DNA from: Montifringilla adamsi | Lineage: Eukaryota > Chordata > Aves > Passeriformes > Passeridae | Length of the DNA stretch: 64,000 bases | Assembly (NCBI GenBank): GCA_017590115.1 | Contig: JAGGNK010011003.1 | Location: 1,872,558-1,936,557 of the forward strand | Direction of reading: 5' to 3' | In this document: positions 1 through 11,600 of the stretch, in pieces | Numbering within the stretch: the first letter of the stretch is position 1 | Layout of the letters: every line of letters begins with the position of its first letter | Position numbers and translations under genes: made by a program | Notes under the pieces: generated by a model | Databases searched by the model: none | Told to the model about the DNA's origin: nothing | The model's input: only the letters and a program-made list of their open reading frames with translations

Positions 1-1985
1 AAAGAGAGAATATATACACAGAGAGAATACAGATCTCACAGTAACTCCATTCCCCAGGCCAGTGGGAGAAAAGTCAGAGGCAGAGGTGAGATAACTGCAG
101 GTACCCACCAACCTGCCCAAGTGGGATGAGTGAGGTTTACACATGAGATCCTGCAGCATCAGTCCACGCTAATGTGAGCTGGAGTTGCATCTTGGCTGTC
201 CCTTAGAGGCTGAAGGGAAACAGCAGAGTCATGGATGGGGGTCACACACCAGCCAAGGGTGTGCTGAGGATGCCTGGCACAGGCCAGCAGTGTGGGGTGA
301 CCTGTGAGCTGGGGCTGACAAGGTGCTGTGTTGGGGGGGCTGGTATGCCAGCAGGATTTGGACACATATTTTGTCAGCTTGGATGGGATTATGGCTGTGT
401 TTGGGAGTGTAGAGTGTGAGAGAGAGGCAGGACTGTGGTAAGAATCCTCCAGGAGAGGATCACTTTGCAGATTCAGAGACTTGGGAAAGCCTCCTCCCTG
501 TCATGACAGAAATAAGGCTCTGCAAGCAACAACACAAGAGTAGGGTGGGTCTGTGTTCCCACGAAGCTGAGTATCATTTTTATGCTCTTGCTTTGCCCCG
601 GTGCCAAGGGCTCACATGATCCATGTGTATTCAGGGAAACTTCCAGGCACTCCTTGGTTGTTTAGGATTATGCATCCTGAATATTAAAGAAATCTCAATG
701 GAGTCTGAAACCAACTAGATTACTCCTAACCTTTCCAGAGGACTGAAGATACACACACACACCCCCTCCAACTCCCCCCATTGTTTTCCTCTTGCTGTCT
801 CAGTCCTTCATGAGAAGGGGGCAACAACACAGAAGAGTTTTGTGCACTGTCCTCTCTTCACCCTATTTCTCAGGCCGTGAGGGTTGAAGGTCTGGCAGGA
901 GAGGGACTGTGGCCACCTGCCAGCTGTGGTACCTGTCTGTTTTTGTGCTGAGATGGCAGAGCAGGAGGCTCAGATGTGTCTCCAGAGTGCAGCTGGAGGT
1001 GGGTGAGGCACTGTAGGAGCCTGACCAGGCTGAGGGCTGGGAGAGCTGCTGCTCTCACACTGACAGGAAGGCTGGGATGCTTTGAGACAAGATCAGTTGC
1101 AGATTAAAGGCACTGATGAACATTCCTGTTTTCCTTGGTGTGGGCTGGAGCAGGGGGCTGGAGCTGGGAGGTTCCCTGCTCTCCACAGGCTCTGTGATGA
1201 GGGGAACACTGCCCAGACACGCACAGGTGCTGTCCAGACCTGAATCCCATGGGAGCTGCTGTGGATCCCATTCTCTCTGAGTGAGCAAAGGCACTGGCAT
1301 TGCTCAGCCTGGCCAGAGCCAGAGAGGGTGCTGTGATCCTTGCTGCTTTGCACCAGTGCTCCTCTGCCAGGGAGCGTTTCTGTCCCATTGCTTTTCCTCT
1401 TGGTCCGAGTTCATGCAGCTCCTGGGCCTTCTGAGGACATAGAGGTAAGAGGTGCAGGCAATTTATCTTCCTGCTGATATAAGGCCTGATAAAATAGAAG
1501 CGCTGGTTAGGAGCAAAGCTTGTAAGTTTTTTCTGGCCTGTGTGTAAATTGATTTCAGCTCTCAGGGTCAGGTAACAAACGGAACCTGTTGGTTCATTCA
1601 TTCAGTGACAGGGGCTGCTGGCTTTGCTGCCTGGGGCCAGAAAAGGCAGTGACACTTACAAGGTCAGGGCTTTGCTCTGAGGGACCACCACGTGTGGATC
1701 CCTGGCTTGGGAGGTCACTGTGAGACACCCAGGGTCAGTCTGGGAACCTGGGAAACCCCTGCTAAGGAGAGCACCTCCCAGGGATTATCCCTTTCTTTCC
1801 TGGCCAAGCCTGGGCCGATCAGGGAGAGTTTCCTCCTTCATTCCATGAAAGCAGTAATTGCTTTTTCTTCCTGGTTGTTCTGTAGGAATGGGGAAAATGC
1901 ACTCCACTAACAATATTCTGCAGGAGTGGAAGGAAGGCAGGTTGTTCAGCCCTTTCCCTTCTCACACTGTCAGTGGATATCCCTT

Positions 1986-2110
1986 TGTCACAATAGGACA
2001 CAAAATGAACACTCTCACACTGAAATGTCCAAGGCAAAAAAAGGCAGGTTTATTTCCAGACTTCGATATTTATAGAATTCCAAAAGTGACCATGGATTGG
2101 AGGATGAAAT
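1986..2110 (-). mobile_element. LTR fragment, family 3
   Basis: It starts TGTCACAATAGGACACAAAA and follows the end of the LTRs at 33083, 61835 and 63659 (shared fccaaggcaaa-type and gaattccaaaa blocks). It breaks off at 2110 where an AT microsatellite begins, so only the U5/R end of the element remains. Confidence 0.65.
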
Positions 2111-2310
2111 ATAGTATAATAATATAGTAATATAGTATAGTAATATAGTATAATAATATAGTATAATAATATAGTATAATAAAGTAATAAATAGTATAAT
2201 AATAAATAAATAGTATAATAATAAATAATGTAATCATATAATAATAAATAATAAATATAAATAGTATAATAATAAATAATAAATAGTATAATAGAGTAAT
2301 AAATTATCCT
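2111..2310. repeat. AT-rich microsatellite (TATAATAA-type)
   Basis: About 200 bases contain only A, T and scattered G/C, in irregular ATAGTATAATAATA units. It lies where the internal AT tract of a family-1 LTR is expected, so it looks like an expansion inside that LTR. Confidence 0.85.
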
Positions 2311-2373
2311 TCTGATAAGATGGAGTCAGATGCATCCTTTCCCCGCTCATTAGTGGCCCTGCATTTACAACAG
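2311..2373 (-). mobile_element. LTR fragment, family 1 (5' end, reverse)
   Basis: On the minus strand this reads GATGCATCTGACTCCATCTT then TCAGAAGG, the signature near the start of family-1 LTRs (compare 40653 and 45266). The rest of the LTR is replaced by the AT microsatellite. Confidence 0.65.
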
Positions 2374-2479
2374 ATGAAGGAGAGGATGACTCCCATTTTC
2401 CCCATGGCAGACTAGGTCCTGTGCCTTGCCAAGACAATTAAGCAGGACCTAACAAAAGTGGCACTGCTTTCTCTCGCAG

Positions 2480-2699
2480 GGTCCCTGGAGCTGGCCATGA
2501 CCCACCCCGAATTCTACTGGTACGTGGATGAGGGCTTGTCTGCTGAGAACAGGAAGAGCTCCCTGCTGCGCAGTGAGATCCTCTTCGGGGCACCGCTGCC
2601 CAACTACTACTCGGTGGAGGATCGCTGGGAGGAGCAGCGCCGCAAGTTCCAGAACTTCGTCGTCACCTATGTGGCCATGCTGGCCAAGCAGTCCACGAG
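2480..2699 (+). CDS. DISP3: DISP3 exon a (first in window): lumenal loop 1
   Basis: The acceptor is ctctcgcag before 2480 and the donor is GAG|gtgagg. It encodes residues 1-73 of the visible protein plus two bases of a Ser codon. The reading contains THPEFYWYVDEG and NYYSVEDRWEEQ, the end of the first extracytosolic loop before membrane segment 2. The first two bases complete a Gly codon begun upstream of the window. Confidence 0.94.
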
Positions 2700-5600
2700 G
2701 TGAGGGGGTGTGTGGGCAGGGCAGGTGGGAGTGCACGAGGGCAGGGAAGGGCACAGGATGCAATAGACCTTTCAGGGCAAAAGCTCGGCCTTGAAGTTCA
2801 CACCAGGGCAGAAGTGCCTATTCTGCTCTAGCCGTGTTCCATTTGGCTTCGCTGGGTGTGGAAACCCAGGGCACTGGGAATATTTCTCTGGCTGCTCTGG
2901 GGTACCCTGACCCCCAGGGCAGCACTGACTCTGACCCTCATTCATGGAGAAAGTTTCCTAGACTTCAAGATAGACTGGAATACACAAAAGTGGGAAATAG
3001 ATTATAGACAGTAGTGTAGGTGTGACCCTTGGTGAGACATTTAGGTTCTGGGATTTTTAGTATGTTGTGGATGGAAGCAAGATGGAGGGCACAGGGTGTT
3101 GTCCTGGGTTTCCTCTTCATGCTTCTTCTTCCTTCTTATTTTTGGGTTTGGGTGGCTTTTCATAATTGGGCAGAAAAGTCCTCATTGCAGCTCTTTGGGA
3201 TCAGTGATTGGGTCTTGACATGCTAGCTTGCACTACTGGTCAGACTTGAACAGTGGCCAAGGCACAATGTTCCAGATGAAAAAGCATCTCCATTGAAACT
3301 GGGCTCAGCCACAGAGCTGTGAATGATGGTGGGGAGTATATGGCAGAAAACTACTCATATGCTCCCCTTTGCTGCCACTTCCACATGTAGCAACATGCCA
3401 GAGACACCAACAGAGACAATGAAAAGGGGACAAAGTTTGAATTTACTCCCTGTCTTTCCACTGAGTCTTTGTCTGGCATAGGATCTTTTTGCTTCTGTCT
3501 TACAAATCCAGTTCCACTAGCTCAAACAGAACTGTCTTCCTGCTCTGAATTTGGCCACTACTGGTCTGATGCAGGGGATGAAAGTCTTTACTCAAGGCTG
3601 CTCAACCTGTGGATCCAATTCTGCTTTTTGTACAGAGCAGTGGGGAAGGGAGTTTCAGAGCAGGATAAGTTTCAGGAAGTGCAGACTTTTTTCACTACCA
3701 GGTCTTGGCTGAGCAGAGCTTTGCTCAGTGCTTGTGAGAGAGAGAGATGATAAAATAGAGCTAAAAGGGCTAAAAGAGCATTCCAGTACTCAGGCAGTTG
3801 ACAGAAGGCTGTGCATCCCAGTCTCTGTACCTTCTTAGACTCCAGCTTTCTCCTGCCCTGAGTCTTAGTACTTCCCAGAATGAACAGATACTAATCTTCA
3901 AAAGCAGGTTGGAATGCAGGCAGCCACGGAGCATTCTCAGCAATGGGCCGGGAAAGCAGATTGTGATTCTGACAAGCCAAAGGGGAATTGAGGCCAAGGC
4001 TCAGTTCCAAAGCTCAGATCCCTGATAGCCTCCTGTGCTGCAGCATTATTGTAGTCCTGGTTAAATTATGTTGGATTATTTTTGCTCTGAGCCTGCTTCC
4101 AGAGGCAGAACCTGGTAAATCATATAGTTTCTGATTAAGCTCTCCCTCTGCCTGCATCCACAGCGCTAATATAATAAGCAATGATTAGGATTCCAGATGG
4201 AATTGGTTTTGAAGGCTCCAGGAACTGTCTATTAGTGCCTAAGACCCACCATGCAGTGGAGGAATTTAAAAAATATTAGACCTGCTCTTTAGTTTTCTCT
4301 TTCCCTGTATGAATTTCACCTCCAGCAGCAATTTTGTTCAACCTGCTCTCATTGCTCTGTTTTCTCAGAGAACTGCCAGGTTATTAGAGCAGTGACCTCC
4401 TTTGGCTCTGGAGGAGATACTGTGCTTTAAACCATCTGGCTCTGCTCCTTTTGTGCTCAACTATTCCTCTTCTTTCATATCTCCCCACCCTAGCAAAGTC
4501 CAGGTGCTGTATGGAGGGACAGATTTGTTTGACTATGAAGTGAGGAGGACTTTCAACAATGACATGTTGCTGGCCTTCATCAGCAGTAGCTGCATAGCTG
4601 TCTTGGTCTACATCCTCACCTCCTGCTCAGGTATGCTGGAGTCACAGCTACCCTGCTCTAACACAAATCCAAATGTGCCCTGTCTCTCTGTGTCAAGGCA
4701 AGGAGAGACTCTGATGGCCTGGCACCAGTGTGGCACAGCAGCATGCAGAAGGGCAAGCCAGTCTGGTTATCCAGAGCAGAGATTTATGGGCAGGGGGAGG
4801 GAAAGACTCACAGGAGATCAACAAAAAGATGCAAATGCCCGTCTTGGTAACACTGGCATAAATTTGATGTAATTTTTTGCACGAGCCTCATAGGAAGGAG
4901 TCTGCAAGCAGCACTCCTGCAGCCCTGAACTGTTCTCTGTCACCAACACACTCATGGGAACCACTATCCCAAGAGGGAAAATGGGAGGTGTTTGTTCTGC
5001 TGGGGGTGGCCAGAGATATTATTTTTTCTGTGTTTCTTTTCTGCTGTAGTGTTTCTGTCATTCTTTGGCATTGCCAGCATTGGGCTAAGCTGCCTGGTGG
5101 CTCTGTTCCTGTACCATGTCGTATTTGGGATCCAGTATCTGGGTATACTCAATGGTGTGGCTGCCTTTGTCATCGTGGGGATTGGTAAGCTCATCTTTAC
5201 TCAAAGCCTGTGCTTTACCTGTGCTGCCTTGCCCTGCCCTTCTGTCTGCAGGAGAGAAGAAGGTGATGGTGGCAAATGCAGACTGAATTTTCAGGCCCTT
5301 TTCTGTTACGTATAAGTTTAATATTTGCAGTTCAAATGTCAAGGGGGAAATCAGATTTTTAGCAGATGTCACTTCTGTGAGCAGAGTATCAATATCTCTG
5401 CTGTCTTTTTCCAGGAGTTGATGATGTCTTTGTTTTCATCAACACCTACCGCCAAGCCACCCACCTCAAGGACCTGCGGCTGCGCATGATCCACACGATC
5501 CAGACAGCAGGGAAAGCCACCTTCTTCACCTCCCTGACCACAGCTGCAGCATATGCTGCCAACATCTTCTCTCAGGTACCCTGTACCTTTGGAATTTGGG

Positions 5601-8600
5601 GTTTCAATGTCTGCCAAAGGGCCTAATAGATCAGGAACCTGCCAACACCATCTGTCCTCTCCTGCAGCACGGCGGGCTGCCAGACCTGCTTCTTACAGGG
5701 CTGTCTCTTACTTGCTGTAAGGGAGTGGATTATCCAAGGAAATACTTCTGTGCTGTCACAGTACAGCTGGTCTGTAGCTGGACAAGGTAAATCTGGCCAT
5801 AACAGAAATCCAATTAGGTTAGCCTGGTTCATTCTAGAAAATAAGTAAAACAAGTACCTGGGTAAACAATCATTGGTTAGATTCAAACTCCAACAGACAC
5901 TTCATCCAATCACGTTCCTTCTGGAATGCAGATATACCAGTGGTCAAGGAGCTGGGGCAGTGTTAAGACCCAAACCAATCATTTGTCTAACCCTGGGAGA
6001 TTTAAACCCCCTGTATAAGGAAGCATCCATAATAAACCATTGCTGTTGTCACATGGATCTCTGAGAGTTTGTGTTGCCTCTGTCTCCAGCCAACGGCCCC
6101 ACGTAACACTGTGCCACTGATCCAACAGGCTCTGTTTCAGTGCTTTACACAGCAGCTTTGCTGGTTTTCATGCCTGAGGTCAGCGTGTGTTATTCTCAGG
6201 TTCCTGCAGACATCTCTTCCTTGCCTGCTATCTCTTCAGCAATCCTGCCCCAGCTGACCCCTGTCGCTGATGGTGGAGACAGGAATGTGACGTACACACA
6301 TTGCAGAGTTCATGTGGCAGCAGCCAGCCTTTGTTGAAGTGCACCCTCTTTTATAGAGGCTTTGAATTTCCTGTGCTTAGAGAGAGGATTGGACAAAGGT
6401 CTTAACTCTGCCCAGATAACTGGGCAATGATATGGGTGCATTCCCTGATTCAAAGGGATTGGCTGGGGTCCCCTTGTTTAAACTTAAGTTCAGCCTATCA
6501 GTATTGTGTCCAGGGGCTTGTTTACTTCACTTCTCTAACAAGCTAAGCTGGTCGAGGAAGTGTCTATCATGGCCAAATTATTTGTGTATCCATAGGCCAG
6601 CTATAGCCTTTACAGATCCCAGTCCTGTGTTCTCTCTCTTCATGTAGATCCCAGCTGTGCATGACTTTGGACTCTTCATGTCACTGATTGTGTCCTGCTG
6701 CTGGGTAGCTGTGCTCTTCACCATGCCAGCTGCTCTTGGAATATGGACCCTTTATGTGTCCCCATTAGAGAGCTCCTGCCAAGCCAGGTGAGCCCTGGAG
6801 CCTGGGGGTGGGAAGTTGTGGAATTTACAGTCAAGGAGGTTTGCAAATTCCTTCCCTATCATCTCAGTTTATCCTCATTCCCCTCAGGCAGCTTGGCTTT
6901 GTCTCTGACAGAAGGGAAATTTAAGTTCTGCCATTCCAGATTCGAGCAAAATGGAAGGGTCAAGTTCCAGTCTCATTCTCTCTCAGTCACTTCTCTTGGT
7001 TGAATCCCATGGAGTATTGGACCATTTGTTTCCACTTAATGCACAGCTAAACCTTCAAAAGGTGGAGATGCAAACCCTGCAAGGCAGACAGGTCCCCACT
7101 GCTCCTGCCTGTGAGCAGGATGTGGAGATTTGTGTTTGAAAGTCAGGACATTTCCTTTTCCCCTGCTCTTTAGCACTGCAGGTGACCTGGAATGATTTTA
7201 TTCATTAGCAGGGAGAGGAACTGCTGAAACTCCCATCACTCAGCACCCAGTGTCCCCAGCTCAGCCCTGCTCTGTGGATCCAGCCCAGCCCCTGCCCTCT
7301 CAGCACTTAGCAATGGAATTTGCTCCTGGCAGCTCCTGCTGTCTTTCCAAGCAATTGGAGCAGGTTGTTCCAGCTCTCCTTGCCACTGAAGGAGCCCACT
7401 GGTAACTCTTCACAGGGTATGTGGCTTTAAACTCTCGCCTTTGTCTCCTTTCCTACTTCAATCCAGCTGCAGTCAGAAGTGCACCAAAAAGAGTGCCCTG
7501 CACCTGGCTGAAGATCTCTTCATTGCCTCAGCAGCCACCTCCAGAGCAGGCAGAGAGACCCTTCCTTACCTTGACGATGACATCCCACTGCTCAGCGTGG
7601 AGGAGGAGCCTGGTATGTGTCTGCTGTCTGGGGCCTTTAGGGGGATGACTCTGCCCTCTTCATCCTGCAGTTCTCCCTACCCCTGGCACGGGTCCTTGCC
7701 TCAGTTCTCTGAATTGTGAGCTGGAGATGGTGTCATCATGGGAAGTTGTAGGACTCAATATTCTTTGTAAGTTTGCTTTGAGATCTTCAGTGGATGTCAA
7801 TGCATGCTTTCTCGGCTTGTTTGCTAATTCTCTTGGGTCCACTGTGGTCTGCTTTCTGTCACTGATTGTGACATGGAAGTAGCCATGAAACATTAATCCA
7901 TAACACCAGGACAGCTCACCATGGAGTAAAGTTTTCCCCTCTTCCTTGCCATTTGGAGCACTGTATTCGGGAAGCAGGAGAAAGAACACTGTTGTTTTCC
8001 AGCATTGGCCCCCTAGATCAGCTCCTTCATCATGGTATGAAGAGGGCAGTGACTTGCCTGAGATTACATAAGCAATCTAGAAAAAAAACCCACAGAAATT
8101 CCCTATCTGTTGTTAGCAGGAGATAATCCTTCCAGCCCTGATCCCAAGAAAAAGGTGCTTACAGGGTCATGCTCTCTTGTACTTGGCTTTTAAAACTTGC
8201 TGGAATCTCTTCCTTTTAAACCCCCCAACAGCAGTGGTCACGGCAGTGAGTAACCTTCAGGCCTAGAAGCAAACTGGAACTGGAGATAACTGAATCAATT
8301 CCATGGCATGTGCAGAGCCCCTGCTGCAGAGTAGGCTCTGAGATGCCTTTGACAGGCAGGCAGAGCTCTGGCTCTGTGCTGAAAGAGTTCTCCTTAGTAT
8401 GCCAGAGCCACATGCAATGGTGATGTATGGAAATAATCCCTCTCTTCCCTGCAAACAGCAGAATGTTTTCCTCCAGGGCCCTGGGCATGAGGGAACTGTG
8501 AAGAAGCAAAGCAGCTTGTTCCAGTCACTGACCAAGCGTGGTTTGTAGGTTGGGTGAGCAGTGTGCCAGGCATGCTTCATCCCTCCACAGCAAGTGCCCA

Positions 8601-11600
8601 CTTCTCACACATAGAGAAGGGGGCATTTCCCTTGGCATCCCTGATCTGAAGATGAGAGAATCAGGGAGGAGCCAGGCTGCAGTCAGGAAGAAGTCAGCTG
8701 TGTGTAATTAGCAGTAAGACATATTTAGTGGGACAGGGACAAATTCTGCTGGCCCAAGAAACATGCAGTATCCCTGTGACCTTATGGACAGTGTTTGTGG
8801 GTTTTGGGAGAGCAAGGAATAGCCTGAAGCATAGATTTGGACTGAGCTATGGATTTACATGTGTAGCTGTTGCATGGTAGTGACTTGACAAAGATGCTTC
8901 TTAAAACACCCTGGAGCCACTGCCTCTGCCAGGGTCTTACTCCATCTCTTCAGCTTGAGTGTGTTGTACAGCACCTTGCAAAAGATTTGATAAAGGAGAG
9001 CAGAGAGCTCTGAGAGACACTCATGACACTGAGACTACTTTTGATTTCTCTCTATCCTAGTCTCCCTGGAAATGGGGGATGTCCCCTTGGTGTCTGTGAT
9101 GCCAGAAAATCTGCAGCTCTCTGCAGAGAAGAGCAGCCAGGGTCACTTGATAACTCATCTGCAGGAGCTGCTGGAACACTGGGTGCTGTGGTCTGCAGTG
9201 AAGAGCAGAGGGATGATTGTGGGTAAGCAAGGAGGCGGGTTGCATCTACATGGATTTTAGAGGGTTTGACATTTCAATCAGTCTCCAAGCCTTGATTATT
9301 AGTTACAAGAGCTGGGAAAAGGGACATGGTAAATGTCTTCTAACACAGAGGGCGAGTGCTCCCCGAACAGTCAGTCCCTAAGGTACTTTTCTGTCCCTTT
9401 CTTCTCAGATCTAAAGTGGCAATTCCTGATGGATTTTTTTCCAGGCATGGGGCCTATTACAAGAAAGCCCAGCTGCCAGTGTGCTTTAGTGGCTGTTCTT
9501 TTTCCAGCTGAAAATACCATCTTTCTTCCACCTGCCTGCTTTCTGAGCATGTCTGACTGTGAAGTGCATGTAATGTCCTATGCTTACCCAGGTTTCTCCT
9601 TGCAGGGCTCTTTCTCCTTGTTTTGCTGCTGTCCATATTCTTTGCTAGCCGCCTCCATCCAGCTAGCCGTGCTCCCGTCCTGTTCCGGCCAGACACAAAC
9701 ATCCAGGTGCTACTGGATCTGAAATACAACCTGAGTGCTGAAGGTATCTCCTGCATTACCTGCTCAGGTGAGAGCACTGGCTCCCAAACCATGGTGGGTG
9801 CAATCCAGCCTGGCCTAAGCCCTGGACTGGAGGAGCTGAAATGTGAGGCAGACACCTACAATGTTCACATATCTCACTGGACATTGGATGGACCCCATGG
9901 AAAGGAGGCACACATTGGGAATAGGATGGTTGAGTTGCCTGTAGGAGTGGAGTATTTAGAAAAGTATTTCCTGCTTTAGTCATGAACTGCCTGAGTATTT
10001 CTTCTGGAGCAATCCCTTCACAGACCATGAAAACTGACTATTTTTACTCATAAAATCATGAGTCAGTGCCCAGCCGAGAGACTGTGGCACTGTGTTGCCT
10101 GCTCAGGGTTTGGTATTCAGCAGCTGAGTCTGTGGTGTGCACAGGCCTGGTACATCTTTTCTCATGCCATTCACCCTTTCCTCCCTGACTAACCTTGTGG
10201 GACAGGTTTGTTTCAGGAAAAGCCCCACAGTTTGCAGAACAACATCCGAACTTCCTTGGAAAAAAAGAAGAGGGGCTCAGGTTCGCCTTGGGGAAGCAAA
10301 GGCAGCATGAGTGATGCAGGGCAGCAAGGTGAGTGGAGCATGATGACTCTGGCCACGTTTGCAGCCAGGGCCCAAGGATCCACTGGGGTACAAACCAAAC
10401 CACATGCTCTCTGAATAGCTGATGGGGAGTAACTCTCTTCAGAGCCTGACCCACTGAGCCCTAGGTTGGTGCTGGATGTATGGGACATCTCTAGAATCCC
10501 CCTTTCCCTGAATGCCTACTGCTCTCTAGGACATGGTCCTATAACCCAGGTGGCAGTATCATCTCGTGTCATATCCCTCTGATCTGAGTACAGGGCTAGG
10601 AACTCCAAGCTTTCACATCCCAGTCCTGTTCACAACCTTGCTGGCAGGTCACAAGGAGCGTAAATTCAGTTTGCAGGGGATTTTGAGGATAAAACAGTTA
10701 TTGGGCCAGGTCCCAAGATGACATGACTCAATAAGCCATCAGGAATTACTGCAGCTCAGGATGTATTTGTGATAGCCTTTGAAAGATGTACTGTGAGGCT
10801 GTGCCTGGGGTCTCTGAGCAGACAGCAGACCGTAAGAGCCCTCCTTTGCTCTGGCTGCATCTGCAGGATTTGCTGGCTGTGAAGTACCCCCAAACCTCAT
10901 GCCTTCTGTTTTCTTCAGAGCTCCAGGGGACTGTGTATATCTCCAAGTCCAGGAGCAAGGGAAGACCAGCTATCTACAGATTCTCACTCAATGCCAGTGT
11001 CCCTGCGCCCTGGCAGATGGTGTCACCGGGAGACGGGGAGGTGCCTTCATTCCAGGTAAGTCAGTCCAGGATGCTGGACCCCTCTAGCAAGAGGGCAGCA
11101 CTCAGCAGGTGAGCACAAGAGCCTCCTCCTGTCTCTCCATGGGGTCCTAGGTAGCTTTGGGTGACATTTTCAGAGCACTGCAGTAGGGTAGTTAACACAG
11201 AGGCATTGTGCTTGCCATCATCCAAGATGATACCTTGGAGTGCCACGAGACTTCACCTGTTGCTGTTGAGAGGTGACTGTCAGTGATGGGAGCAAAACTG
11301 TGGGTGTCACTAGGGCAGATGTCCCTCACCCTGGGCAGAGCAGCCACCATTCAGCCTAGGGCACTGGGAATGAGAATATTAAGGCGCCTGTCACACACTA
11401 GCCATTGCTGGGAAGGGGCAGGCTGGGGGCTGACTGTGCCTGCAGTGCTCATTCTGTGTGGCTGTGCCAGTGCTCAGGGAGGAAGGGAGAGTGTGATGCT
11501 GATGTGCAACAGGCTGCAACCCTGTGGAGTTAAGTGTCTGTTTTCATTAATCCATTGCTTAGGTGTATAGAGTGCCTTTCGGTAACTTCACCAGGAAGCT

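Larger units (their letters stand above)
1..2479 (+). other. DISP3 intron upstream of exon a
   Basis: No coding exon is recognised before 2480. A CA-repeat tract sits near 752-765. The only repeat material is at the 3' end (1986-2373): an LTR fragment, an AT microsatellite and a second LTR fragment. The open frames on the minus strand at 1055-1601 have no recognisable protein. Confidence 0.6.

Noticed and set aside
1104..1601. 165-codon minus-strand open frame in the first intron
   Set aside because: No recognisable domain, overlapping frames of similar quality, and no splice or promoter context.
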